DNA from: Roseovarius azorensis
GTDB lineage: Bacteria; Pseudomonadota; Alphaproteobacteria; Rhodobacterales; Rhodobacteraceae
Direction: 5' to 3'
Length of the DNA stretch: 64,000 nucleotides
Assembly (NCBI RefSeq): GCF_900109455.1
Contig: NZ_FOAG01000003.1
Coordinates: 62,001 to 126,000 of the forward strand
Shown: one piece after another, positions 18,475-26,252 of the stretch
Position numbering within the stretch: position 1 is the first letter of the stretch
Layout: the number at the start of each line of letters is the position of its first letter
Notes under the pieces: model-generated
What the model saw: only the letters and a program-made list of their open reading frames with translations
The model's database searches: none
Told to the model about the DNA's origin: nothing
Program-made: the position numbers and the translations under genes

Positions 18475-20074
18475 GCAGCAGCTTCCAGTTGATCGCATCC
18501 AGCAGCGCCTCGAACGAGGCATCCACGATGTTCGGGCTGACCCCCAGCGTGGACCAGCGGCGGCCCTGCCCGTCCTCTGAATCGATGATCACGCGGGTCG
18601 CGGCCTCGGTGCCGCCCTGGGTGATGCGCACCTTGAAATCCACCAGCCGCATATCGGCGATCTGCTCCTGATAGGGGCCGAGATCCTTGGCCAGCGCCTT
18701 GGCCAGCGCGTTGACCGGCCCCCGGTCGCAACCCGCCTCGTCCATCGACTCGCTGACCGACAGCTTCTTTTCGCCATCGACCTTGACCACGACAACCGCC
18801 TCCGACAGGCTGACCATCCGGTCATACTTGTTCTTGCGCCGCTCGACGGTGACCTTGTAGCGCTTGACCTCGAAGAAATCGGGCATCTGCCCCAGTTCCT
18901 TGCGCGCGAGCAACTCGAAACTCGCCTGCGCGCTGTCATAGGTATAGCCCTGCTCCTCGCGCGCCTTGATCGTTTCAAGCAGCCGCGCCAGCGCCGGATC
19001 GTCCGGTTTCACCACGATCCCGGCCTCGCTCAGCCGCTGGCGCAGGTTGGATTGCCCGGCCTGGTTGGACATCGGAATGATGCGCTGATTGCCGACCGTC
19101 GCGGGATCGACATGCTCGTAGGTGCTGGGATCCTTGAGGATCGCGCTGGCGTGCAGCCCGGCCTTGTGCGCGAATGCCGAAGCCCCGACATAGGCCGCCT
19201 GCCTGAGCGGCACACGGTTGAGGATTTCATCCAGCTGGCGGCTGATCGCCGTCAACCCGTGCAAGGCCTCCGGCGTCACATCTGTCTCATAACGGCTGGC
19301 ATAGGGCTCTTTCAGCAGCAAGGTCGGAATGAGCGTGGTCAGGTTGGCATTCCCGCAGCGCTCGCCCAGACCGTTCAGCGTGCCCTGCACCTGCCGCACC
19401 CCCGCATCCACCGCCGCCAGGCTGCCCGCAACCGCAAGGCCCATGTCGTCATGCGTATGGATGCCCAGCCGCTCGCCCGGAATACCCGCCGCGATCACCT
19501 CGGCCACGATCCGCCCGATCCCGGAGGGCAACGTGCCGCCATTGGTGTCGCACAGCACGATCCAGCGCGCGCCCGCGTCATGCGCCGCCCGCAGACACTC
19601 CAGCGCATAGCCGGGATTGGCCCGGTAGCCGTCAAAGAAATGCTCGGCGTCGAACAGCGCCTCGCGCCCCTGCCCCGCCACATGGGCGATGGAGCGCGCG
19701 ATGTTGTCGGTATTCTCCTCAAGACCGATCCCGAGCGCGGCGGTGACGTGGAAATCGTGGGTCTTGCCCACAAGGCACACCGCCTTGGTGCCCGCGTTCA
19801 GCACCGCCGCCAGCACCTCGTCATTCTCCGCCGAGCGGCCCGCCCGCTTGGTCATGCCAAAGGCGGTCATGGCGGCGCGCGTCGCGGGCACAGCCTCGAA
19901 AAACGCGCTGTCTGTGGGGTTGGCCCCCGGCCAGCCACCCTCGATATGATCCACCCCCAAACGGTCGAGCGCCTGCGCGATCTGGATTTTCTCGGGCGTG
20001 GAAAAACTGACGCCCTGCGTCTGCTGCCCGTCTCGCAGCGTGGTGTCGTAGAGCCAGAGGCGTTCCCTAGCCAT
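18461..20074 (-). CDS. cimA: Citramalate synthase (LeuA-like, CimA type)
   Basis: Condenses pyruvate and acetyl-CoA to citramalate, feeding isoleucine synthesis. The N-terminal YDTTLRDGQQTQGVSF motif is the DRE-TIM metallolyase signature with the metal-binding Asp. HTHDDMGLAVA supplies further metal ligands, and GLGERCGNANL is the conserved CoA-side motif. A C-terminal LeuA regulatory domain begins near residue 400. At 537 residues with LDRLGVDHIEGGWPGANPTD it matches the CimA rather than LeuA subgroup; the distinction is from family knowledge. ATG 20074 follows a G-rich ribosome site; a GTG lies three bases before it. Confidence 0.9.
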   Translation of the reverse strand: MARERLWLYDTTLRDGQQTQGVSFSTPEKIQIAQALDRLGVDHIEGGWPGANPTDSAFFEAVPATRAAMTAFGMTKRAGRSAENDEVLAAVLNAGTKAVCLVGKTHDFHVTAALGIGLEENTDNIARSIAHVAGQGREALFDAEHFFDGYRANPGYALECLRAAHDAGARWIVLCDTNGGTLPSGIGRIVAEVIAAGIPGERLGIHTHDDMGLAVAGSLAAVDAGVRQVQGTLNGLGERCGNANLTTLIPTLLLKEPYASRYETDVTPEALHGLTAISRQLDEILNRVPLRQAAYVGASAFAHKAGLHASAILKDPSTYEHVDPATVGNQRIIPMSNQAGQSNLRQRLSEAGIVVKPDDPALARLLETIKAREEQGYTYDSAQASFELLARKELGQMPDFFEVKRYKVTVERRKNKYDRMVSLSEAVVVVKVDGEKKLSVSESMDEAGCDRGPVNALAKALAKDLGPYQEQIADMRLVDFKVRITQGGTEAATRVIIDSEDGQGRRWSTLGVSPNIVDASFEALLDAINWKLLRADR

Positions 20075-20092
20075 CACAGGCCACCCCCCTGC

Positions 20093-20141
20093 TTCTTCTT
20101 GGCGAAAATACCCCGGGGAGCGTGAGGGGCAGGCCCCTCAC
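20093..20141 (-). repeat. Hairpin plus GGGTATTTTCGCCAAGAAGAA element upstream of cimA
   Basis: On the minus strand a perfect hairpin (GTGAGGGGC at 20133-20141 pairing with 20122-20130, 2-nt spacer) is followed by GCTCCCCGGG and then the motif GGGTATTTTCGCCAAGAAGAA (20093-20113), ending 18 bp before the cimA start. A near-identical motif occurs at 46608-46628, also directly before a start codon. This is the best-preserved copy in the window of a dispersed intergenic element. Confidence 0.6.
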
Positions 20142-20230
20142 TCCGCCGCGCGCCACGGGCGGTGTCGCGGCATCCCTTGGACTCCGCCCGCAACTCGCCC
20201 GCGCGGAATCAAGGCGCGGTACGCGCCGCC

Positions 20231-20360
20231 GCGCAGCGCCCGACCGCCCCCCGGGCGGGCGCTTTTGCAACGCTGCACCATGCAACACTGTCGCAGTAGG
20301 AGGCACCATAAAGTGCCCGGCAAAAGCGTCGCAGCGCCCCCCCGCGGTCGGACCCTGCGC
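20231..20360. other. Imperfect long inverted repeat between cimA and cysS
   Basis: Three matched blocks are nested. GCGCAG (20231-20236) pairs with CTGCGC (20355-20360), CCGACCGC (20240-20247) with GCGGTCGG (20344-20351), and CGCTTTTGC (20260-20268) with GCAAAAGCG (20320-20328). Inside the loop GGCAC/GTGCC forms a further small stem. The whole 20078-20389 stretch has no convincing gene. It could be a structured RNA, a large terminator for cysS, or the remains of an insertion. Confidence 0.5.
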
Positions 20361-20389
20361 GGCAGACAGACGTCGTGCAAAAACGCGCG

Positions 20390-21796
20390 TCACTTCAACG
20401 CCTCCAGCTTGGATGCATCAATACTCATGCTCATGTAAGCACTCACGCCTGCGGCTACCGCTCTAAGTTCAACTCCAGCGTCAGAAAGCTCTGTGCGAAG
20501 CTTGTCAGCCTCAGAAAAGTGCCTTTCTTTGCGCAATTCTTGCCAACGTTTTGCAACAGAGCGCACGGTCGCAACATGGTCCCATTGTCCTTGTGAACCT
20601 GCGACAAATACTCCATCTAGAAGTTCTTCTTTCCACCAATAACCAGTGTCCGGCAAAAGAAGTCCAAGCAGATTTGCCGAAGCAACAAATTGCGCGGGAT
20701 CTCCCTCGTCTGCGATATCCCTAAGTGCTGTCAGAGCCAAGGAGGTGTTTAGGTCATCAGCAAGGAGCGCAACGAACCAATTTGGCGGGCTTGAGGGTGT
20801 GTGTCCCCGAGCAATTTTCTGGAACTCAATCAAAGATTGTTCCGCCTCCCGCGCCTTCTCCGCCGTCCAGTCCATCGGCTTGCGATAGTGCGTCGAGAGG
20901 AAAACAAACCGGATCACCTCCCCCGGCACGCCCTGATCCAGCAAATCCCGCACCGTAAAGAAATTGCCCAAACTCTTGGACATCTTCTTGCCCTCGACCT
21001 GCAACATCTCGTTATGCAGCCAGTAGCGCGCGAACAGCCCCTCGGGATGGGCACAACAGCTTTGCGCGATCTCGTTCTCGTGGTGTGGGAACATCAGGTC
21101 ATTGCCGCCCCCATGAATGTCGAAACTCTCCCCCAGCAACTCATGCGCCATCGCCGAGCACTCGATATGCCAGCCCGGCCGCCCCCTGCCCCATGGGCTC
21201 TCCCACCCCGGCAGATCATCGCCCGAGGGCTTCCACAGAACGAAATCCATCGGGTTGCGTTTATACGGCGCCACTTCGACCCGCGCACCCGCGATCATGT
21301 CATCAACCGAGCGCCCCGACAGCTTGCCATAATGCTCACGCCACGAATCCACGGCAAACAGAACATGTCCCTCCGCCTCATAGGCATGGCCCTTGACGAT
21401 CAACCCCTCGATCATCGTCACCATCTGCGGAATATACTGCGTCGCGCGCGGCATGTGGTCCGGCTCCAGCGCCCCCAACTCCGCCATGTCGTCCAGAAAC
21501 CACTGCGTCGTTTCCGCCGTGATCTCGCCAATCGCCCGCCCGCTCTCGGCGGCGCGCGCGTTGATCTTGTCGTCCACGTCGGTGAAATTGCGAACATAGG
21601 TGACGTGATCCGCCCCGTAGACATGCCGCAGCAGCCGGCAAAGCACGTCGAACACCACCACGGGCCGCGCATTGCCCAGATGCGCCCGGTCATAGACCGT
21701 CGGGCCACAGACATACATCCGCACATTGTCCTTATCGAGAGGCTCGAAAACCTCTTTTCGGCGGGTTCTGGTATTGTGCAGCCTGATCGTCGTCAT
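20390..21796 (-). CDS. cysS: Cysteinyl-tRNA synthetase (mosaic base composition)
   Basis: Class Ia synthetase charging tRNA-Cys (468 residues). The HIGH-type motif is in [19 protein letters not shown] and KMSKS is in [11 protein letters not shown]; zinc-binding residues include the Cys of CGPT and [10 protein letters not shown]. The catalytic part (residues 1 to about 310, 20870-21796) has GC near 65-70 %. The C-terminal anticodon-binding part (about 20400-20840) drops to roughly 43-55 % by my count of 60-base lines, with Ala/Ser/Leu codons ending in A or T. The frame is intact, so the protein should be functional; a gene-conversion or transfer origin for the 3' third is likely. Confidence 0.93.
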   Translation of the reverse strand: MTTIRLHNTRTRRKEVFEPLDKDNVRMYVCGPTVYDRAHLGNARPVVVFDVLCRLLRHVYGADHVTYVRNFTDVDDKINARAAESGRAIGEITAETTQWFLDDMAELGALEPDHMPRATQYIPQMVTMIEGLIVKGHAYEAEGHVLFAVDSWREHYGKLSGRSVDDMIAGARVEVAPYKRNPMDFVLWKPSGDDLPGWESPWGRGRPGWHIECSAMAHELLGESFDIHGGGNDLMFPHHENEIAQSCCAHPEGLFARYWLHNEMLQVEGKKMSKSLGNFFTVRDLLDQGVPGEVIRFVFLSTHYRKPMDWTAEKAREAEQSLIEFQKIARGHTPSSPPNWFVALLADDLNTSLALTALRDIADEGDPAQFVASANLLGLLLPDTGYWWKEELLDGVFVAGSQGQWDHVATVRSVAKRWQELRKERHFSEADKLRTELSDAGVELRAVAAGVSAYMSMSIDASKLEALK

Positions 21797-22054
21797 CTTG
21801 TCCTCGCGCGCGGTCCCGCGGCGGGCTTAGCAACTTCGTGATCGCTTGGAAACACAAGACCGGCCCGCCTGAGAGAACTCAGCGGATAATGCAGCAGATA
21901 ATGCAGGTTCCGGTCGTCATGTCCCCGCTTTAGGGCCATGCTGCGCGTCGGTCAAGCGCGTCGTATCACGGCGCGTTTGCGACATCGGTCGGAAACGGAA
22001 CAGACAGGCCGCGCAGAATCGGGTGGGCTGATCACGACACAAGGGAGTGGCCAC
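21797..22054. other. Gene-free divergent upstream region of cysS
   Basis: No convincing gene is seen here. It contains a tandem GATAATGCAG repeat (21885-21894 and 21897-21906, period 12) that could sit in the cysS promoter. The right half is GC-rich and leads to the ribosome site of the small ORF at 22055. Confidence 0.4.
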
Positions 22055-22144
22055 ATGCATCCTCGCAGCAAGATTGCGCTGGTGATCCGCACCATCGGGG
22101 CGGAACGCGGTCGTGCGGCGCGCGGGCGTCCGGGGCGCGTCTGA
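22055..22144 (+). CDS. Candidate 29-residue leader ORF upstream of the MttB-like gene
   Basis: ATG at 22055 is preceded by a strong AAGGGAG ribosome site with 7-nt spacing and encodes MHPRSKIALVIRTIGAERGR followed by an Arg/Gly-rich tail, stopping 42 bp before the methyltransferase start. Seven of the 29 codons are Arg. It could be an attenuating or regulatory leader peptide. It is equally possible that it is a chance ORF in GC-rich DNA. Confidence 0.35.
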   Translation: MHPRSKIALVIRTIGAERGRAARGRPGRV

Positions 22145-22186
22145 CGCCCCCACCCTGCCCTGACATTCCATAGGATTTCCAGACCC

Positions 22187-23725
22187 ATGACCGAAACCCA
22201 AACGCGCCGCGCCGGTGGCCGCGCCGCCCGCCGTGAAGCCCGCTCCAACCCGCTCGACGCCGCCCTGCGCCCGGTGCGCCCCGGACAGGAGGGCGGCACT
22301 TACCACCCGCTCAGCCCGGCGCAGATGGACCGCATCCACCACGCCGTCCTCGACGCGCTGGAAGAGATCGGCCTAGCCGATGCGCCACCCTCGGGGGTGG
22401 CCTACCTGACCGGCGCCGGGGCGATCCTCGGCAGCGACGGGCGCATCCGCTTTCCCCGCGCCCTGATCGAGGACACGATCGCGCGCGCCAACAAATCCAT
22501 AACCCTTTTCGGCCGCGATCCGCGCCATGACATGACCCTTTCGGGCAACCGCGTGCATTACGGCACGGCGGGGGCGGCGGTGCATGTGGTCGATGTCCAG
22601 ACGCGCACCTATCGCGACAGCACGGTGCAGGATCTGCACGACGCGGCGCGGATTGCGGATCAACTGGACAACATCCATTTCGTGCAACGCCCGATGGTCT
22701 GCCGCGACATCACCGACAACCGCGAGATGGATCTGAACACGCTCTATGCCTGCTGTGCGGGCACCACCAAACATGTCGGCACCTCCTTTACCGAACCGGG
22801 TTTCGTGGCCGACGCGATGGCAATGCTGCACCTCATCGCGGGGGGCGAGGACAAATGGCGCGAGCGGCCATTTGTCAGCAATTCCAACTGCTTTGTCGTG
22901 CCGCCGATGAAATTCGCCACCGAATCCTGCCTGGTGATGGAGGAATGCATCCGCGGCGGCATGCCGGTGCTCCTGCTCAGCGCGGGTCAGGCCGGGGCCA
23001 CCGCCCCCGCCCCCATCGCCGGGGCAATCGTGCAGGCCACGGCAGAATGCCTGGCCGGATTGGTCTATGTCAACGCGATCAAACCGGGCTTTCCGGCGAT
23101 CTTCGGCACATGGCCCTTTGTCAGCGACCTGCGCACCGGCGCGATGTCGGGCGGCTCGGGCGAACAGGCGCTGCTGACCGCGGGCTGCGCGCAGATGCAC
23201 AAGTATTACGGCCTGCCCGGCGGCGCCGCAGCGGGCATTGCCGATGCCAAGCTGCCGGACATGCAGGCCGGCTGGGAACAGGCCACCTCGAACGTCATGG
23301 CGGGGCTGTCGGGCCTCAACATGGTCTACGAGGCGGCGGGAATGCACGCCTCGCTCCTCGGGTTCTGCCTCGAATCGCTGATCCTCGGCGATGATCTCAT
23401 CGGCCAGGCCCTGCGCTGCACACGCGGCATCGAGGTGGACGAGGACACGCTCAGCCTCGACGTGATCCGCGCGACCTGCATGGGCGGTCCGGGGCATTAC
23501 CTCGGCGCGGCGCAAACCCTCGGGCGGATGCAGACCGACTATCTCTATCCCTGCCTCGCCAACCGCTCCTCTCCCAAGGAATGGGATGAACTGGGCAAGC
23601 CGGACCTGATCGCACAGGCGATCGCCAAAAAGGAAAAAATCCTGACCCAACGCGCCGCAGCCCGGTTCGATCCGGCAACCGATGCGGCAATCCGCAAGAG
23701 GTTCAAAATCCACCTGCCCGCCTGA
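22187..23725 (+). CDS. MttB/MtgB-family corrinoid- or folate-linked methyltransferase, non-pyrrolysine
   Basis: A 512-residue member of the trimethylamine methyltransferase superfamily, whose characterised non-pyrrolysine members demethylate quaternary amines such as glycine betaine, proline betaine or carnitine. Landmarks are YHPLSPAQMDRIHHAVLDAL near the start, GNRVHYGTAGAAVHV, TKHVGTSF, PVLLLSAGQAGATAP and GHYLGAAQTL. There is no in-frame TAG, so no pyrrolysine. No corrinoid protein gene is in the window, so a folate acceptor or an unlinked corrinoid protein is needed. Transcribed towards the convergent TetR gene and next to an oxidative amine-type operon. The exact substrate is unknown. 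Confidence 0.85.
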   Translation: MTETQTRRAGGRAARREARSNPLDAALRPVRPGQEGGTYHPLSPAQMDRIHHAVLDALEEIGLADAPPSGVAYLTGAGAILGSDGRIRFPRALIEDTIARANKSITLFGRDPRHDMTLSGNRVHYGTAGAAVHVVDVQTRTYRDSTVQDLHDAARIADQLDNIHFVQRPMVCRDITDNREMDLNTLYACCAGTTKHVGTSFTEPGFVADAMAMLHLIAGGEDKWRERPFVSNSNCFVVPPMKFATESCLVMEECIRGGMPVLLLSAGQAGATAPAPIAGAIVQATAECLAGLVYVNAIKPGFPAIFGTWPFVSDLRTGAMSGGSGEQALLTAGCAQMHKYYGLPGGAAAGIADAKLPDMQAGWEQATSNVMAGLSGLNMVYEAAGMHASLLGFCLESLILGDDLIGQALRCTRGIEVDEDTLSLDVIRATCMGGPGHYLGAAQTLGRMQTDYLYPCLANRSSPKEWDELGKPDLIAQAIAKKEKILTQRAAARFDPATDAAIRKRFKIHLPA

Positions 23726-23789
23726 GCATCGGCAGGATGACCTGAACCCGCCGCCTCAACGCATCTGACAGGATCGCTTGGGCGCGCGT

Positions 23790-24437
23790 TCAGGCGTCCT
23801 GCATGCTGAAGTGATCGGGAAAGCACAGCGCCACGCCCATCCGCACCGTCCTGAGCGCCTCTTCGCGGGAATAGGGCACGGCCATGGTCATCATGTCCAG
23901 CCACACCCCCTCGATCGCAACCCGGATCAGGCGGGCGGTGTGAACCGGATCGCGGCCATAACCGCCCTGCTCCGACAGGCGCGCGCAGATACCCTCAAGC
24001 ACACGGGTATAGGCGTCGTCCTTGTCGCCACAGCTTGCCTGGTACATCGGTCGGCTCTGCGCCTCGCCCCAGAAACTGCACCATGCCGCAAGCCGCGCGG
24101 GCGTGCAGATCCTGGGGTTGAAATCCGCCTCGATCATCGCCCGCAACTGATCCGCAGGATCAGAACCGGCCGCGGCAAGCGCCTCGGTCCAGTTCTGGCG
24201 GTATTCCTCGGCCAGATAGGTCAGTGTTTCGGCCAGCAGGTTTTCCTTGGTCGCGAAATGAAACAGCACCAACCCGTGCGAGATGCCGGCAGTGCGTGCA
24301 ACCTCCGTCAGGGTGGTCCGGGAATAACCACGGGACGCAAGGGTTTCAATCGTTGCTTCGATCAACTGGATGCGCCGCGATTCGCGGCTCATGGTGCGCG
24401 GCGGACGCGGGTCATCGGCGTGTTCGGGTCGGGTCAA
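23790..24437 (-). CDS. TetR-family regulator, BetI-like
   Basis: A 215-residue regulator with an N-terminal helix-turn-helix (LTEVARTAGISHGLVLFHFATKE) and a C-terminal domain aligning with BetI, the choline-responsive repressor: FNPRICTPARLAAWCSFWGEAQSRPMYQ mirrors the BetI middle, described here by position (about residues 108-135). The TTG at 24437 has an AGGGGG site upstream; ATG 24392 (MSRESRRIQL) matches the BetI start and may be the true one. Divergent from the FAD/Rieske operon, with a dyad at 24507-24526 between. It probably senses the substrate of the neighbouring enzymes. Confidence 0.87.
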   Translation of the reverse strand: MTRPEHADDPRPPRTMSRESRRIQLIEATIETLASRGYSRTTLTEVARTAGISHGLVLFHFATKENLLAETLTYLAEEYRQNWTEALAAAGSDPADQLRAMIEADFNPRICTPARLAAWCSFWGEAQSRPMYQASCGDKDDAYTRVLEGICARLSEQGGYGRDPVHTARLIRVAIEGVWLDMMTMAVPYSREEALRTVRMGVALCFPDHFSMQDA

Positions 24438-24506
24438 GCGGGCCCCCTGCGTTGTGCTGACCCCTTTCTAGCGAATGGCGTGCCGGGCCGAAAGGGGATT
24501 CTCTGA

Positions 24507-24526
24507 TTGACAATCCAGTCAGTCAA
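24507..24526. promoter_or_regulatory. Inverted repeat, candidate operator of the BetI-like regulator
   Basis: TTGAC (24507-24511) and GTCAA (24522-24526) are perfect inverted arms 10 nt apart in the only gap between the regulator gene and the divergent operon. TTGACA itself also resembles a -35 box. TetR repressors usually bind such dyads at their own divergent promoters. Binding is not shown by sequence alone. Confidence 0.45.
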
Positions 24527-24635
24527 ATGGCATCCTGATCCCACACCCCGTTCGCGAGCCTCCCATGTCCGCCACGCCACGCCGTGATCCAGACCAGCCC
24601 GGCAGCGCGCGCAGCGCAACCCCGCAGACCTCCGC

Positions 24636-26252
24636 ATGACCTATGACGCGGTCATCATCGGCGCGGGGCATAACGGCCTGGTCGCCGCCTGCTATCTGGC
24701 GCGCGCGGGCCTCAGGGTCTGCGTGGTCGAGAAAAACGACTGGATCGGCGGCGCCGCGGTCAGCCGCGAGCTTTACCCCGGCTTCACCTATTCCAACTGC
24801 TCTTATGTCTGCAGCCTGTTTCGCCCCGAAATCATGCGCGATCTGGAACTGCCCCGGCACGGGCTTCAGATCCTGCCCTACGAGGGTGGCGCGATGTTCA
24901 CCGAAACCGGCGGCTATCTGGGCATGTTCCGCGACCACGAGGCCAACCGCCGCGAAATGGCCCGGCATTCGCCGCGCGATGCGGAAAACTATGACCGCTA
25001 CCTGCGCGACCTCATGCGCCATTGCCGGTTCATCCGCCCGCTTCTGATGCGCCGACCGCCCGACCTGGCCAGCTTCCGGCCACGCGATCTGTCCGAACTG
25101 GCATGGCTCGGCAAGCAGATTTCCGGCATGTCAGAGGCCGCGATCTGCGACATGCTGCGGTTCTGGACTATATCGATCTCCGACTATCTCGACGAATATT
25201 TCGAGAACCCGGTGGTCAAGGCCTATCAGGCAGTGGGCGCGATCATCGGCACCGCACTGGGGCCGATGTCGCCGGGCACGGCCTATGTGCTCCTGCATCA
25301 CGCGATGGGCGATGTGGATGGCAATGTCGGCGCCTGGGGCTATGCGCGTGGCGGCATGGGGGCGATCACCCGCGCGCTTGCCGACAGCTTCAGGGCCTCG
25401 GGCGGCGAATTGCGCGCGGGCGTGGGCGTCGAGCGGGTTCTGGTGCGCGACGGGCGCGCCACCGGCGTCGTTCTGGCCGATGGCGACGAAATCCGCGCAT
25501 CGCGGGTGGTGTCGAACATGGACGTGCGGCGCACCTTCCTCGGCCATGTCGAGGCCAACGATCTGCCCGATGGTTTTCTCAAGCGGGTGCGCACCTTCAA
25601 GACGCGCGGCTCCTCGGGCAAGCTCAACATCGCGCTTGACGGCCTGCCCCGCTTTACCGCGCTGCCCGAGGGCGCGCCGATGATCCGGGGCGATCTGCAT
25701 TTCACCGACTCCATCGAAAGGATGGAACTGGCCTATGACGACTGGAAATCCGGTCACTTCAGCCGCGATCCGTTCCAGGACATGATGATCCCCACCACGA
25801 TTGATCCGACAATGACCCCGCCGGGCAAGCATTTCATGTCCTCCTTCGTGCAATATGCCCCGCCGAAAATCGCGGGAAAGGACTGGACGCATGCCGACCG
25901 CGACGCCTTTGGCGAGGCCTGCATCGCGCAGATCGAACGCGCCGCCCCCGGTTTCCGCGATCTCATCCTGCATGTCGAGGTGCGCACCCCGCGCGAGCTT
26001 GAGGCCGAGGTCGGGCTGACCGAGGGCAACATCTTTCAGGGCGAGCTGACCTTTGATCAGATGTTCTTCAACCGCCCCGTGCCGGGCTATGCCGATTACC
26101 GCAGCCCGATCCGCGGCCTGTGGCTCTGCGGCTCGTCCACCCATCCGGGCGGCGGCGTGATGGGCGCGCCGGGGCGCAATGCGGCGGCAGAGATCCTGCG
26201 CGACATGAAACGGCCTCTGGATGACATGAGGGACGCCTATGCCGTCCTTTGA
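24636..26252 (+). CDS. NAD(P)/FAD-dependent oxidoreductase, CrtI/phytoene-dehydrogenase fold (copy 1)
   Basis: A 538-residue flavoprotein with the N-terminal dinucleotide motif VIIGAGHNGLVAACYLARAG and an acidic ribose-binding end (CVVEKNDWIGG). It has a C-terminal FAD motif GLWLCGSSTHPGGGVMGAPG, the hallmark of CrtI-like desaturase/isomerase proteins. It is first in a six-gene operon with a second CrtI-like protein, a GcvT-like protein and two Rieske oxygenases; no carotenoid genes are nearby. I infer an amine- or betaine-related oxidation rather than carotenoid chemistry. The stop overlaps the next start by 14 bp. Confidence 0.85.
   Translation: MTYDAVIIGAGHNGLVAACYLARAGLRVCVVEKNDWIGGAAVSRELYPGFTYSNCSYVCSLFRPEIMRDLELPRHGLQILPYEGGAMFTETGGYLGMFRDHEANRREMARHSPRDAENYDRYLRDLMRHCRFIRPLLMRRPPDLASFRPRDLSELAWLGKQISGMSEAAICDMLRFWTISISDYLDEYFENPVVKAYQAVGAIIGTALGPMSPGTAYVLLHHAMGDVDGNVGAWGYARGGMGAITRALADSFRASGGELRAGVGVERVLVRDGRATGVVLADGDEIRASRVVSNMDVRRTFLGHVEANDLPDGFLKRVRTFKTRGSSGKLNIALDGLPRFTALPEGAPMIRGDLHFTDSIERMELAYDDWKSGHFSRDPFQDMMIPTTIDPTMTPPGKHFMSSFVQYAPPKIAGKDWTHADRDAFGEACIAQIERAAPGFRDLILHVEVRTPRELEAEVGLTEGNIFQGELTFDQMFFNRPVPGYADYRSPIRGLWLCGSSTHPGGGVMGAPGRNAAAEILRDMKRPLDDMRDAYAVL

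Noticed and set aside
20138..20380. 80-codon ORF between cimA and cysS
   Set aside because: Overlaps the inverted repeat, has Arg/Gly/Pro-rich composition and no good ribosome site; probably non-coding.
22187..23725. Pyrrolysine-containing trimethylamine methyltransferase
   Set aside because: No in-frame amber codon occurs, so it is the non-pyrrolysine type.
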